NCBI RefSeq assembly: GCF_009766105.1
Contig: NZ_LMUH01000008.1
Span: 70,180 to 134,179, forward strand
Length of the DNA: 64,000 bases
Source of the DNA: Granulicella sp. S156
Lineage (GTDB): Bacteria > Acidobacteriota > Terriglobia > Terriglobales > Acidobacteriaceae
Reading direction: 5' to 3'
Below are positions 45,442 through 54,706 of this stretch, in pieces. The notes beneath the pieces are model-generated. The model made no database searches. It was not told the origin of the DNA and saw only the letters and a program-made list of their open reading frames with translations. The translations under genes were made by a program, and so were the position numbers. Every line of letters begins with the position of its first letter. The stretch's first letter is position 1.

Positions 45442-46314
45442 ATGAATCGTAGAGAGTTTGGAAAGATGGGTGTGGGAGCGGCTCTGGCGTCGACATGGCC
45501 TGTGGCCGCGCAGAGCGTTGGCGCGGCAAACAAAGTGCGATTCTCCTTCATGCTGTGGGCACTCGAGAAGCAGGCACCGTTCGACCAATGCCTGGAATGG
45601 GTGGCCGAAGCGGGGTACCAAGGCGTTGAGTTGGTGGGTGAGTTTCAGAGCTGGTCGCCCACGGAGAGAGCAGCCACCATGGCGAGGATGCGCCGCCTCG
45701 GGATGATCTTTGATGCTATGAGCGGAGTGAAGGCAGGATTCGCGGTGCCGGCGCAGACAGAGACGTTTCGTACGCAGTTCATTGAACAGATGAGGGCGGC
45801 GAAGGAACTGGAGTGTTCGAAGATTATTCTGCTCTCGGGCAAACGGGTAGAGGGGCTGCGCGACGGCGTGCAGCGGCAGACATCCATCGATAATCTTAAG
45901 TGGGCAGCCGAGAGAGCGGCAAAAGAGCAGATCGACATCGTGATTGAACCGATCGATCTGCTGGAGAATCCGACCATCGATCTGGCGTCTGTGACGGATG
46001 GCTTCGATATTGTGCAGGCAGTCAACAGCTCGAATGTGAAGGTTTTATACGACTTCTACCATGAGCAGCGGAGCTTCGGGAACCTGATCGAAAAACTCGA
46101 GAAGAACATCGAATGGATAGGCCTGGTGCATGTGGCCGATGTGCCGGGACGGCATGAGCCGGGGACGGGCGAGATCGACTACGAGTCGATCTATCGTAAA
46201 CTGGCCGAGTTCAACTACAGCCATTGGATTGCGATGGAGTACTACCCGACCGAAGAGCCCGTAGCATCCCTGAAAAAGTCACGGATGGAAGCGCTGCGAG
46301 CTATGAAGCAATAA
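45442..46314 (+). CDS. Exported hydroxypyruvate-isomerase-like TIM-barrel protein
   Basis: 290 residues. Tat-like start NRREFGKMGVGAAL (residues 2-15), then a TIM barrel of the hydroxypyruvate isomerase (Hyi) branch: FSFMLWALEKQAPFDQCLEW, YQGVELVGEF, DIVIEPIDLLENP, VKVLYDFYHEQRS, LVHVADVPGRHEPGTGEIDY and WIAMEYYPTEEP. The VPGRHEPGTGEIDY motif is characteristic. Classical Hyi is cytoplasmic and converts hydroxypyruvate to tartronate semialdehyde. An exported form near glycoside hydrolases more likely acts on a sugar derivative (inference). It starts 23 bases after the preceding TIM-barrel gene and should be translated from the same message. It converges on the frameshifted GH2 with 38 bases between. 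Confidence 0.87.
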   Translation: MNRREFGKMGVGAALASTWPVAAQSVGAANKVRFSFMLWALEKQAPFDQCLEWVAEAGYQGVELVGEFQSWSPTERAATMARMRRLGMIFDAMSGVKAGFAVPAQTETFRTQFIEQMRAAKELECSKIILLSGKRVEGLRDGVQRQTSIDNLKWAAERAAKEQIDIVIEPIDLLENPTIDLASVTDGFDIVQAVNSSNVKVLYDFYHEQRSFGNLIEKLEKNIEWIGLVHVADVPGRHEPGTGEIDYESIYRKLAEFNYSHWIAMEYYPTEEPVASLKKSRMEALRAMKQ

Positions 46315-46352
46315 TCCAGAAGATCCGACTGCATCTGCGGCTGGAGATGAAG

Positions 46353-48840
46353 CTAATTCGTCTCTATGCTGATCTGCGCAGAAACAAGCGACGGCGAAGA
46401 TGCCGAGAGTGTGATCTGTCCGGGACGTCCGTTCGATTGGACGAGAACGAGAGCCAGGCCATTGAAGGCCCGTCGACTGCTGGCTTTATAAGGCTCATGG
46501 CTGTCGGGTTGGCCATTGTCAACGCCAAGAATGTGACCAGCGCCCGTAAGCGAGAAGGTCATTGCGTTATCGGCAGTAGGAACAATGCGGCCTTGTGCGT
46601 CCTGCACGGCGACGGTGATATGAGCTACATCATCCGGCGTGGTGCGGAGCCGTTGCCGATCATTCATAAGCGCTAGCTTCGCAGGTGCTCCGGTAGTGTG
46701 AACCTCAACGGCTTCGATAGCCCTGCCATCCTTAATGCCCTTCGCTGTGATGGTTCCAGGCATATAGGGCACATCCCATGTGAGGTGCAGGTCTGCGGTA
46801 GTCTGGAGCACATTGGCACCCGGCGGGTAATTGCCATAATGTCCGACCATACCGGGTCGCGGGAAGCTATAGCCTTTTGTGCCGAGGCTTTCGCCGTTCA
46901 GAAACAGCTCTACGGTCTCGCAGTTTGTGAAGCACGTGACGGGTATCACCTTGCCCTCTTTGCCGAGCCAGTTCCAGTGGGGCTGTAGATGCAAGACGGG
47001 TTGCTTCGTCCAGATGCTTTGGTAGAAATAGAAGCTATCTTTTAGAAAACCGCAGGTATCGAGTGCGCCGCTCACGGCAAGCTTGTTCGGCCACTTCGCT
47101 TCACCGAGATAATCGATACCAACCCAAAGAAAGTCGCCGCTCACGTAGTCGTAGGTCTGGACAAACTTTTGCTGTTGCTCGACCTGGATGAGATTATTCG
47201 TTGGCCGTTCCAGGATGTCGTCGATCGGCTGCTCGGTAAAGTAGACGCCGCGTGCGCCGCGCAGTGCAGAGCTCTCGGTGCCGATAAAACGACGCTGCGG
47301 AGAGGCCTGCCTGTCGATGCTGGAATACTTCTCGCGACGGTCGCGCCAGCGGTCCACATAGTTATATCCGACGACATCGAGCTTATCCAGAAAGTCCGGA
47401 GGCGCAGCCTTGGGCTCGGCGGCGATCTGATCACAGCCGACGGTGATGGGCCGCGTGGAATCCTTGCTGTGGATGATCTCGATGAGATGCTGGAGGGTAG
47501 CAGGGCCGTCAGGAGCAGTCTGGTCGGGAACCTCATTACCGGCGCTCCAAATCACGATGGACGGGTGGTTGCGGTCGCGCTCGATCATGGCGGTGAGGTC
47601 GCGCTCCGACCACTCATCGAAGTATCTGTGGTACCCATAGGTCGGCGTCTGCCCTTTCGCGTGCCGCCACTCGTCGAACGCCTCGGCCATCACCAGAAAT
47701 CCCATGCGGTCGAGCATGTCGAGCAGCTCCGGTGCGGGTGGGTTATGGCTGAGCCGGATAGCGTTGCAGCCCATTTGCTGAAGTAGTTCAAGGCGGCGCT
47801 CCCATAGCCGCTCGGGTACCGCTGTGCCAACCGCGCCGCCGTCGCCGTGAATACAAACACCGTTCATCTTGACGTGTTCGCCATTGAGCAGAAAACCGCG
47901 ATCGACGTCGAAGGCAACATGCCGGATCCCGAAGTTGGCAGAGTCCTGATCGATTTGCGTACCGCGGGAGCGCACGGTGCAGCGGGCACAATAGAGGCGC
48001 GGCGTAGTTGTGGACCACAGCGCCGGGGAGGCCACGGTGAGCGTCTGAACCACCGTTGTCTCGGCATCCTTGCCGAGGGTGTGCGGCGTTGTGATCTGCT
48101 GAACGGCCTCGCCGTCAGGCGAGAGAATCTCGGTCGTCAGTTCGAGGCCGGCATCATGGACGCTGTCGTTACGCAGATGAGTGGTGACCTCAATCGTGGC
48201 GCTTCCGCGTGTGATGGACGGCGTGCGGACATAAATACCGTTCTCGACGATATGGATTGGATCGGTGATCCGGAGCCAGGTGTGACGGTAGATGCCGGAA
48301 CCGGAGTACCAGCGGCAGTTGGTCTGGAGAGAGTTGTCGACGCGCACTGCGAGGCAGTTGGGCTTGCCCGGTGGCGCAAGATGTGACGTGAGATCGTAAG
48401 AGAAGCTGATGAAGCCGTAAGGACGCATGCCCAGCGAGATGCCGTTGATCCACACTTCGCTCCGTTGATAGACCCCGGCAAACTGAAGAGCGATGCGTCT
48501 GCCATGCGCCGAGGAGGGCACTATGAAGTGCCTTGCGATACCAGCCGATGCCGGTAGGCAGGTAGGCTCCATTTCCCTTGGCGGGAGCGTTTTCGTCGAA
48601 GCTTCCTTCGATGCTCCAGTCATGGGGGAGGTCGAGACGGCGCCAGGCCTCGTCTTGAAAGTCGGGTGCCTGCGCGCCTGCGGAGTCGCCGAGCAGAAAA
48701 CGCCATCCACGGTCGAAGTTCGCGCGGCGTTCCGGCAGCGATTCATGGTTCGTGTCGGAAGAGGCGTCGAGCCGAAGGGCGGAAGCGGCTCCGGCCATCG
48801 CTACATCACTAAGAAAGTCTCGGCGGGTGATAGGTGACAT
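46353..48840 (-). pseudogene. GH2 beta-galactosidase-like enzyme, frameshifted
   Basis: A full-length GH2 gene read in two frames. The N-terminal part starts at 48840 (ATG with AAAGG upstream): Tat signal [14 protein letters not shown], then [30 protein letters not shown] and GIGWYRK. After the codon for this last Lys, at about 48531, reading must move by one base to continue with [20 protein letters not shown] and [12 protein letters not shown] in the second frame, open to 46353. One extra G would explain it. The rest is intact, including acid/base Glu (VIWSAGNEVPD), nucleophile Glu (RRFIGTESSALRG) and C-terminal sandwich modules. The change is thus a recent mutation or a sequencing error. 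An alternative reading is a working gene with a wrong base call. Copy C of the shared element lies 57 bases upstream. Confidence 0.8.
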
Positions 48841-48897
48841 CGTGGGGCCTTTCTCTGGTTCACTTCTGGCAGAGAAGCTTATCGCGAAAATCGATTG

Positions 48898-48922
48898 CTG
48901 CGAATCCGCCGAAAGGCGGATT
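48898..48922 (-). promoter_or_regulatory. Shared 25-bp element, copy C
   Basis: On the minus strand AATCC, GCCTTTCGGC and GGATTCGCAG, the most symmetric copy. The plus strand 48901-48924 is a perfect ten-base inverted repeat with a GAAA centre. It lies in the divergent gap, 57 bases before the GH2 start (48840) and 67 bases before the plus-strand start at 48990, so it could control both. Confidence 0.65.
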
Positions 48923-48989
48923 CGTATCGATGTGGCGAGCGAGTAGGCTTGATGCGCATTCAAGAAGCAGTCCTAAGCGAGGCAACAGC

Positions 48990-49199
48990 ATGACGACGTG
49001 GCGGGCAATCTGGCTCGGATTCTTAACGGCGGCGGGACTTCAGGTCGCTGCTATCAACGCGACTCGCGCTGGAGCGCAGAGTCCGCAGCAGAATCAGGCC
49101 GGTATGGCTCCCTTTACGATTGAGCTTCGGTGCGGCGGCGCATTCTCCGGCGGACGGTCACGACTACCTAGTACGAAATTAGAATCGAGCGCTAGATGA
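48990..49199 (+). CDS. Short secreted protein or truncated gene, function unknown
   Basis: 69 residues. The start at 48990 has GAGG seven bases upstream. A signal peptide (AIWLGFLTAAGLQVAAINATRAGA, about residues 6-29, written here only to show hydrophobicity limits 6-20) is followed by some 40 residues rich in Ser, Gly and Arg without a recognised motif. The stop codon overlaps the start of the esterase gene (ATGA at 49196-49199), which points to coupled translation. The short mature part, without family resemblance, may be the remnant of a longer secreted enzyme whose body was deleted. Support is modest. Confidence 0.4.
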   Translation: MTTWRAIWLGFLTAAGLQVAAINATRAGAQSPQQNQAGMAPFTIELRCGGAFSGGRSRLPSTKLESSAR

Positions 49200-50074
49200 C
49201 ACGACGGTTCACGTTGCAGTGGTTGACGGGCGTTCTAGTTGGCGTAGCGAGCATCGCCGCGTGCGCCCAGCATACCGATGACCATGTGGTAGTTAAGTTA
49301 TGGCCGAAAGGAGTACCGGGGGTGCAGGTCGATGCAAGGCCTGAGACAGTGCGGATCTCCTCGGAAGGCGACCACGTCATCACCCATGTTGCTGAGTCTT
49401 CAATCACGCTCTATCTACCGTCGCTACAGACTGCCACAGGTGCGGCCGTGATTCTGGCGCCGGGTGGCGGACACAGCGAGCTCTGGATCGACCATGAGGG
49501 CTTCCGCGTGGCGGAGTTTCTGAGCGGGCACGGGGTTGCAGCCTTTGTACTGAAATACCGGCTGGCGCGGGAGAAGGGATCTTCCTACACCGTCGAAGGG
49601 ACGGAGTTGGAAGATATGCAGCGTGCGATTCGCGTCGTACGGAGTCGAAGCAGCCGTTGGGGAATCGATCCGGCGCGCATCGGCGTGATGGGATTTTCAG
49701 CAGGTGGCGAGCTGGCGGAGTTGGCAAGCACTCGCTACGATACCGGTCGCCCCGGCGCGGAAGATCCTGTGGAGCGAGTAAGCTCGAAGCCGGACTTTCA
49801 GGCGCTGCTCTATCCAGCGATTCCGCAGGAGCCGCGACTGACGACGCAGACGCCAAAGGCCTTCCTCGCTTGTGGAGCGATGGATAGAGTGAACATCTCG
49901 CAGGGGCTGGCGGAGTTCTATCTGGCTTTGGCGCGGCTGCACGTATCGGCGGAGCTGCACATCTATGCGGGCATGGGGCACGGGTTCGGTATTCGTGACA
50001 GCAACACCAAGCCGGTCGCAGACTGGCCGGAGCTTTTTCTCGAATGGATGAGGGGGCAAGGGCTTTTGAAGTAA
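49196..50074 (+). CDS. Secreted alpha/beta-hydrolase, acetyl-xylan-esterase-like
   Basis: 292 residues. Signal peptide about 1-24 (LTGVLVGVASIAACAQ), then an alpha/beta-hydrolase fold of the BD-FAE / Axe branch that removes acetyl or feruloyl groups from plant polysaccharides. Visible marks are SITLYLPS, the oxyanion loop VILAPGGGHSELW, the nucleophile elbow GFSAGGELA (Ser in GxSxGG), FLACGAMDRVN (Asp region) and AGMGHGFGIRD (catalytic His). The first in-frame ATG overlaps the previous short gene by four bases. It lies between GH2 genes and probably strips ester groups so that the glycosidases can act. Confidence 0.88.
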   Translation: MTRRFTLQWLTGVLVGVASIAACAQHTDDHVVVKLWPKGVPGVQVDARPETVRISSEGDHVITHVAESSITLYLPSLQTATGAAVILAPGGGHSELWIDHEGFRVAEFLSGHGVAAFVLKYRLAREKGSSYTVEGTELEDMQRAIRVVRSRSSRWGIDPARIGVMGFSAGGELAELASTRYDTGRPGAEDPVERVSSKPDFQALLYPAIPQEPRLTTQTPKAFLACGAMDRVNISQGLAEFYLALARLHVSAELHIYAGMGHGFGIRDSNTKPVADWPELFLEWMRGQGLLK

Positions 50075-50120
50075 TGGGGCAACACTAGCCAACGAGCCGA
50101 CGAGTGGCATGGCAAGAGGG

Positions 50121-50966
50121 TTATGGCCGCTCGCTTCCAACAATGTGGAAGGCCGCCCAGTTCTGGCGCAGGTGCTCGATCGATTTGGTTCCAGTCAGAA
50201 CGATGCCGTCGAAGGATTGCCCTTTGAGGAAGTCGAAGGCGGCCTCACGTGTAAACGGCTGCACGGCGTAGAGTAGCCTGCCCATGCCGAAAGGACGGTT
50301 ACTGACGGCAAGCAAACCGCTGGCGGTAGCGCGACGGGCGATTTCGCGGAACTGCACCGAAGCCGGATTGAACGGGAATTGAAGGACTGAAAAGCCCCGA
50401 ATGGAGAGTGCAAGATCCGCGGACTCGAGGTCGCTGACACTGGCGCCGAGATTAGGGATACCGAGGGAGCAGGCGTAATCCATAGCGCGCTCGACGTCGC
50501 GGCTGCGCAGAGCCTCCGGCGTTGTCTTATGGAGCTGCAACAGGTCGATTCGGCCGAGACGTTCGAGGCTCTCATCGAGGCTCCGTGCAAGAGCGTCGTA
50601 ACGATGATCGACGAAGGACTGCTGGCGACTCTGATCCCAATGCTCGCCAAACTTGGTAGCAACGGTCAGGGAGGCGCGTTGCGCAGGCGGGAGACTTGCG
50701 AGAAAGCCGGAGAACCGCTGCTCACTGACACCGTATGAAGGCGCGGTATCGAAGTAGCGGATGCCAAGCGTAAATGCGCTTTCGAGAAGCTGTTGAACCT
50801 GCGTCTCGGGAGGAACCGTATCGTCGGTGTGGCCCCATGGCTTACCGATACCAATCAGGCCAAGACCGAGAGCAAGGCGTCGCCCCGTGATTGGAAACGG
50901 AGGGTTGCGCAAAGACCAGCGCGGCAAGATGTGGATGGGAGCGGATTCAACGTAAGATTCGGTCAT
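50121..50966 (-). CDS. Aldo/keto reductase
   Basis: 281 residues from the ATG at 50966; an in-frame start at 51044 would add an unlikely 26-residue head. The full catalytic tetrad is visible: Asp73 and Tyr78 (YFDTAPSYGVSE), Lys105 (VATKFGE) and His146 (LLQLHKTTP). C-terminal SNRPFGMGRLL and GIVLTGTKSIEHL fit the NADPH-binding end. No signal peptide, so it is cytoplasmic. Members of this branch (galactose or pyridoxal dehydrogenase-like) oxidise or reduce sugars. It converges on the esterase and diverges from the second GH2 gene, facing element copy B across the gap. Substrate unknown. Confidence 0.87.
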   Translation of the reverse strand: MTESYVESAPIHILPRWSLRNPPFPITGRRLALGLGLIGIGKPWGHTDDTVPPETQVQQLLESAFTLGIRYFDTAPSYGVSEQRFSGFLASLPPAQRASLTVATKFGEHWDQSRQQSFVDHRYDALARSLDESLERLGRIDLLQLHKTTPEALRSRDVERAMDYACSLGIPNLGASVSDLESADLALSIRGFSVLQFPFNPASVQFREIARRATASGLLAVSNRPFGMGRLLYAVQPFTREAAFDFLKGQSFDGIVLTGTKSIEHLRQNWAAFHIVGSERP

Positions 50967-51295
50967 GGCGTGGCTCGTGGTACAAGATGGAAGCACGGAA
51001 CTATGCGGACAGAAATCCGGAAGGACAGATCGCTTGCGTGGCACCGGTCCAGGAAACGTGTTATCGAAATATCCAATACCCGCACATGAGGAATACTACC
51101 TTGCAGTGACTCGTCGTTCACTCCTACTTTCGACGGATTCGCATTCCACTTTTTAGGAGTAGCGTGGCTTTTGATCAGTAGTACGGTCTTCACCGTCCCC
51201 CTCGATCAAGAGGGGCGGCTAAAGTATCTGCCGTATTATTTTTTGACGTTGTGTGTCCAGATACATTTCAGGCAAATCTTAGGATGACGAACCTT
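50967..51295. other. Divergent gap between aldo/keto reductase and GH2 gene
   Basis: 329 bases with copy B of the shared element at 51120-51144. CTCCTA at 51121-51126 and TAGGAG at 51154-51159 form a wider inverted repeat around it. No gene is visible in the gap. Confidence 0.5.
51120..51144 (+). promoter_or_regulatory. Shared 25-bp element, copy B
   Basis: ACTCC, TACTTTCGAC and GGATTCGCAT. It differs from copy A at 4 of 25 positions and from copy C at 5. It points toward the GH2 gene, about 150 bases before the preferred start. Confidence 0.6.
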
Positions 51296-53704
51296 ATGGA
51301 TAGACGTGTTTTCCTCCAACGGACGGGCACGCTGCTGGCGGCCTCGACACTGCCGGGCATTTCAGCTTTCTCCGAGGAGAAGCCCACAGTGGGCGGGCGA
51401 TTAGTTCTCCCCATTAACCGTGGCTGGCGATACCACCCCAGCAAGGTCACTGGAGCCGAAGTCCCGGAGTTCGATGACTCTCGCTTCGAAGAGGTCGTGA
51501 TTCCGCACACGAACATCAGCCTTCCCTGGCACAGCTTCGACGATAAAGACTACGAGTTCATCTCAACCTACCGGCGCCGCTTCAGAACGCCGCCTGACAC
51601 TCAAGGCAAACGCATCTTCGTGGACTTCGAAGGTGTCATGACTGCCTCGACAGTATGGATCAACGGCGTCCCACTCGGCGAATACAAGGGCGGCTTCACT
51701 CCGTTTTCCTTTGAGCTGACACCACACTTGCACAAGGACCTGGAAAATGTCCTGACCCTGCAGGTGGATTCAACGGAGCGGAGCGATATCCCACCGTTCG
51801 GCTACGAAATCGACTACATGACTTTCGGCGGTATCTACCGCGAGGTCTCCCTGCGCGTGGTGCCCGCTCTCTATCTTGACAACATCTTTGCGCACCCGAA
51901 AGACGTGCTGAGTGGCAAGCCGGCGCTCGACGTGGACTGCTTCCTCGCAGGCATCGCCCCTCACGGAGATCTCGTGCTCGAAGCAGAACTGCTTGACGGC
52001 GAACGCTCTCTCGCAAAAGCGAACCGATCCTTCAGAGTATCGTCTGCAAGCGATCCTGACGCGGCGGATGATCCGGCTACGAGCGCTCCTGTTTACCTGA
52101 GCACTGAGACGGTAAACGATCCCGGAAAACAGACGATATCGTTCAAGGGGATCGATGGAGTGAAGCTCTGGGATCTGGCGAGCCCAAACCTATATACAGT
52201 CCGTGTGCGTCTCTTGCGCGCTGGAGTTGTCATCGATGAAGACACTCGCCGGATCGGCTTCCGCGAGGCGATCTTCACCGATCACGGTTTCTCGCTGAAC
52301 GGGAAAATTATTAAGCTGCGCGGCCTCGACCGCCACCAGACCTTTCCCTTCGCCGGCCAGGCGATGCCCGCCCGGGTTCAGCGCCAAGACGCGAAGATCC
52401 TTCGCCACAACCTGCACTGCAACATTGTGCGAACGTCTCATTATCCTCAGTCGCGACACTTCCTGGATTGCTGTGACGAGATCGGCCTGCTGGTGCTCGA
52501 GGAGATTCCAGGCTGGCAGCACATCGGCCCCGAGCCGTGGAAGCTCCTGGCCATCGACAACGTCGGACGCATGGTGCGGCGGGACTGGAACCATCCGGCC
52601 ATCATTCTCTGGGGCGTGCGCATCAACGAGTCTCCAGACGACCATAGCTTCTATACCCGTACCAATGCTCTCGCGCACGCACTCGACCCTACGCGGCAGA
52701 CAGGCGGCATCCGCAACTTCAAGGACTCGGAGTTACTGGAAGATGTCTTCACGATCAATGACTTCGGCTTTCCACTAAGAAAGCCGAACCATCCCCGATA
52801 TCTCAATACCGAATTCGTCGGCCATACGTTCCCGACCAAAACAACGGATGATGATGAGCGGCAGCGCGAACACACGCTGCGCCATGCTCGCATCCATAAT
52901 CAGCTCGCGTCCGATCCGCAATACGCGGGCGGCATCGGCTGGTGCGCCTTCGACTACAACACCCATGCAAACTTCGGCGCGGGCGACCGTATCTGCTATC
53001 ACGGTGTTACGGACATCTTCCGCGAGCCCAAGCCCGCCGCTGGCTTCTATAAATCACAGTGCGATCCGTCAGAAGAAATCGTCCTCGAGCCGGCCTTCCA
53101 CTGGGCCAACAGCGACGAATCGACCTCCTTCACCGAGGCCGTCGTCTGTTCGAACTGCGACCACCTGAAGTTTTACCAACGCAGCAACAGCCTGGTGGGC
53201 AATCCATGGGAGTTGATCACGGAACTCGATCCGGACCGTGCGAATTTTCAATATCTGAAGTATCCGCCATTCATTCTCGACCGGACGAAATTGCAGCAAC
53301 CTCACCGGCACGTCTGGGGCGATCTCAAGATCGATGGATATTTGCAGGGCAAGCAGGTCGCGTCAAAAACCCTTTCCGGGCTGGGTGTCGACCAGAAGTT
53401 CTCTCTGCTCCCCGACGATACGGCGCTCCATGCCGACGGAGCCGACACAACGCGAGTTGTCATGCGGGTCACGGACGAGTTCGGAGCCATACGGACTTAT
53501 GCCAACGATCCCATCGTATTCAAACTCGAGGGTCCTGCAACACTGATCGGCGATAACCCCTTCGCTCTGATCGGCGGAACCGGCGCGGTTTGGATTCGCG
53601 CGAAGACACAGGCAGGCAGCGTGCGGTTGACCGCGATACATCCTCGGCTTGGCTCCCAAACGATTGAGTTCCATCTCACCGCTGTTCCAGCAGAACTGGT
53701 CTAG
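51296..53704 (+). CDS. GH2 beta-galactosidase/glucuronidase-like enzyme, Tat-type signal
   Basis: About 802 residues from the ATG at 51296 (in-frame ATG at 51284 and GTG at 51251 also possible; ribosome sites are weak for all). Export signal DRRVFLQRTGTLLAASTLPG near residues 2-21. GH2 sandwich (INRGWRYHP, VVIPHTNISLPWHSFDD, VDFEGVMTASTVWINGVPLG), immunoglobulin-like domain, then TIM barrel with LRGLDRHQTFPFAGQ, acid/base Glu445 (LWGVRINESPDD) and nucleophile Glu506 (YLNTEFVGHTFP). A long C-terminal part with beta-sandwich modules follows. It should remove a terminal beta-linked sugar; galactose or glucuronic acid cannot be told apart. First of four same-strand genes, ten bases before the VOC gene. 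Confidence 0.9.
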   Translation: MDRRVFLQRTGTLLAASTLPGISAFSEEKPTVGGRLVLPINRGWRYHPSKVTGAEVPEFDDSRFEEVVIPHTNISLPWHSFDDKDYEFISTYRRRFRTPPDTQGKRIFVDFEGVMTASTVWINGVPLGEYKGGFTPFSFELTPHLHKDLENVLTLQVDSTERSDIPPFGYEIDYMTFGGIYREVSLRVVPALYLDNIFAHPKDVLSGKPALDVDCFLAGIAPHGDLVLEAELLDGERSLAKANRSFRVSSASDPDAADDPATSAPVYLSTETVNDPGKQTISFKGIDGVKLWDLASPNLYTVRVRLLRAGVVIDEDTRRIGFREAIFTDHGFSLNGKIIKLRGLDRHQTFPFAGQAMPARVQRQDAKILRHNLHCNIVRTSHYPQSRHFLDCCDEIGLLVLEEIPGWQHIGPEPWKLLAIDNVGRMVRRDWNHPAIILWGVRINESPDDHSFYTRTNALAHALDPTRQTGGIRNFKDSELLEDVFTINDFGFPLRKPNHPRYLNTEFVGHTFPTKTTDDDERQREHTLRHARIHNQLASDPQYAGGIGWCAFDYNTHANFGAGDRICYHGVTDIFREPKPAAGFYKSQCDPSEEIVLEPAFHWANSDESTSFTEAVVCSNCDHLKFYQRSNSLVGNPWELITELDPDRANFQYLKYPPFILDRTKLQQPHRHVWGDLKIDGYLQGKQVASKTLSGLGVDQKFSLLPDDTALHADGADTTRVVMRVTDEFGAIRTYANDPIVFKLEGPATLIGDNPFALIGGTGAVWIRAKTQAGSVRLTAIHPRLGSQTIEFHLTAVPAELV

Positions 53705-53714
53705 GGGGACCTGC

Positions 53715-54680
53715 ATGACCAAGGCCAAGATGCTTGCTTTCAGGAATACTTATTGGCGTAGTGCGGGTTCTATGCTCGCGGTGTTCCCTCTTCTGTTGGC
53801 GGGAGTGGCATTTGCGCAGCAGGCGCCGGCCATCACAGGCATCTCGCATGTAACGTTCTATGCCGAAGACATCCCGCATTCACGTCAGTTCTACGCTGAT
53901 CTGCTCGGTTGGCAGCCTGTGCCTGCGACTGGGTCGGAGCCTGGGCTCCGTTTCTATGCGAACCACGAGCAATACGTCGAGTTGGTGCCCCCTCCGGTAC
54001 CGGGACAGGCGCACAGGTTCGATCTTGTAGGCTTCGCAACCGACGATGCGGAGGGTCTACGGCGGCTTCTCGCAGGCAAGGGCGTAGCGGTGCCTCCTTC
54101 GGTGACCGTCGGGCGGGATGGCAGCCACAGCTTCCGCGTGCATGACCCCGAAGGCAACTTGGTCGAGTTCACTCAACAGGGACGACGCCTCCCGTCGCCA
54201 CCGCCCGCAGCACTCGCGCGCCGCCTAAGCACGCACATCATGCACGCGGGATATGTCGTGCACAACCGCGCCGCGCTCGACCGCTTCTATAAAGACGAAC
54301 TCGGATTTCACCTGTATTGGCAGGGGGGCGCCAAGGCGGGAGATGTCGACTGGGTCATGATGCAGGTGCCCAACGGCACCGATTGGATCGAGTACATGCT
54401 GAACCTGCCTGCCAATCCTCCACATGCGCAGCTTGGTAACGCAGACCATATCGCCCCTGGCGTGGTGAGCGTAGCGGAGTTGCAGAAGCGGTTGGAACAG
54501 CGCGGATGGAAACCTACCGCAGGTAAAAACCCGCAGGTGCTGGGAGTCGACGGCAAACTGCAACTTGACCTCATTGATCCTGACGACACGAGGGTCGAGT
54601 TTATGGAGTTCAAGCCCGTCAAGACCCCGTGCTGCTCGCCTTACACAGGCAAGCAACCAGCTCCCTCGGATGCATGGTAA
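53715..54680 (+). CDS. Secreted protein with two VOC (glyoxalase-fold) domains
   Basis: 321 residues from the ATG at 53715, with GGGGGA six bases upstream. Signal peptide about 18-36 (SMLAVFPLLLAGVAFAQQ). Domain 1 at about 40-158 (GISHVTFYAEDIPHSRQFYA, FRVHDPEGNLVEFTQQG) and domain 2 at about 175-300 (MHAGYVVHNRAALDRFYKDE, LQLDLIDPDDTRVEFMEF). Each carries the His and Glu positions used for metal binding in vicinal oxygen chelate enzymes such as glyoxalases, dioxygenases and isomerases. Secretion is unusual for this fold. Ten bases after the GH2 gene, so a role on the product of that enzyme is likely. The reaction is unknown. Confidence 0.85.
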   Translation: MTKAKMLAFRNTYWRSAGSMLAVFPLLLAGVAFAQQAPAITGISHVTFYAEDIPHSRQFYADLLGWQPVPATGSEPGLRFYANHEQYVELVPPPVPGQAHRFDLVGFATDDAEGLRRLLAGKGVAVPPSVTVGRDGSHSFRVHDPEGNLVEFTQQGRRLPSPPPAALARRLSTHIMHAGYVVHNRAALDRFYKDELGFHLYWQGGAKAGDVDWVMMQVPNGTDWIEYMLNLPANPPHAQLGNADHIAPGVVSVAELQKRLEQRGWKPTAGKNPQVLGVDGKLQLDLIDPDDTRVEFMEFKPVKTPCCSPYTGKQPAPSDAW

Positions 54681-54706
54681 GCGAAGTTTTTCAACTCGGA
54701 GGAAAG

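Noticed and set aside
48901-48924. GAAA-loop hairpin as a terminator
   Set aside because: Perfect stem, but it lies in a divergent gap upstream of both genes, has no T tract and matches the shared 25-bp element, so an operator is the better reading.
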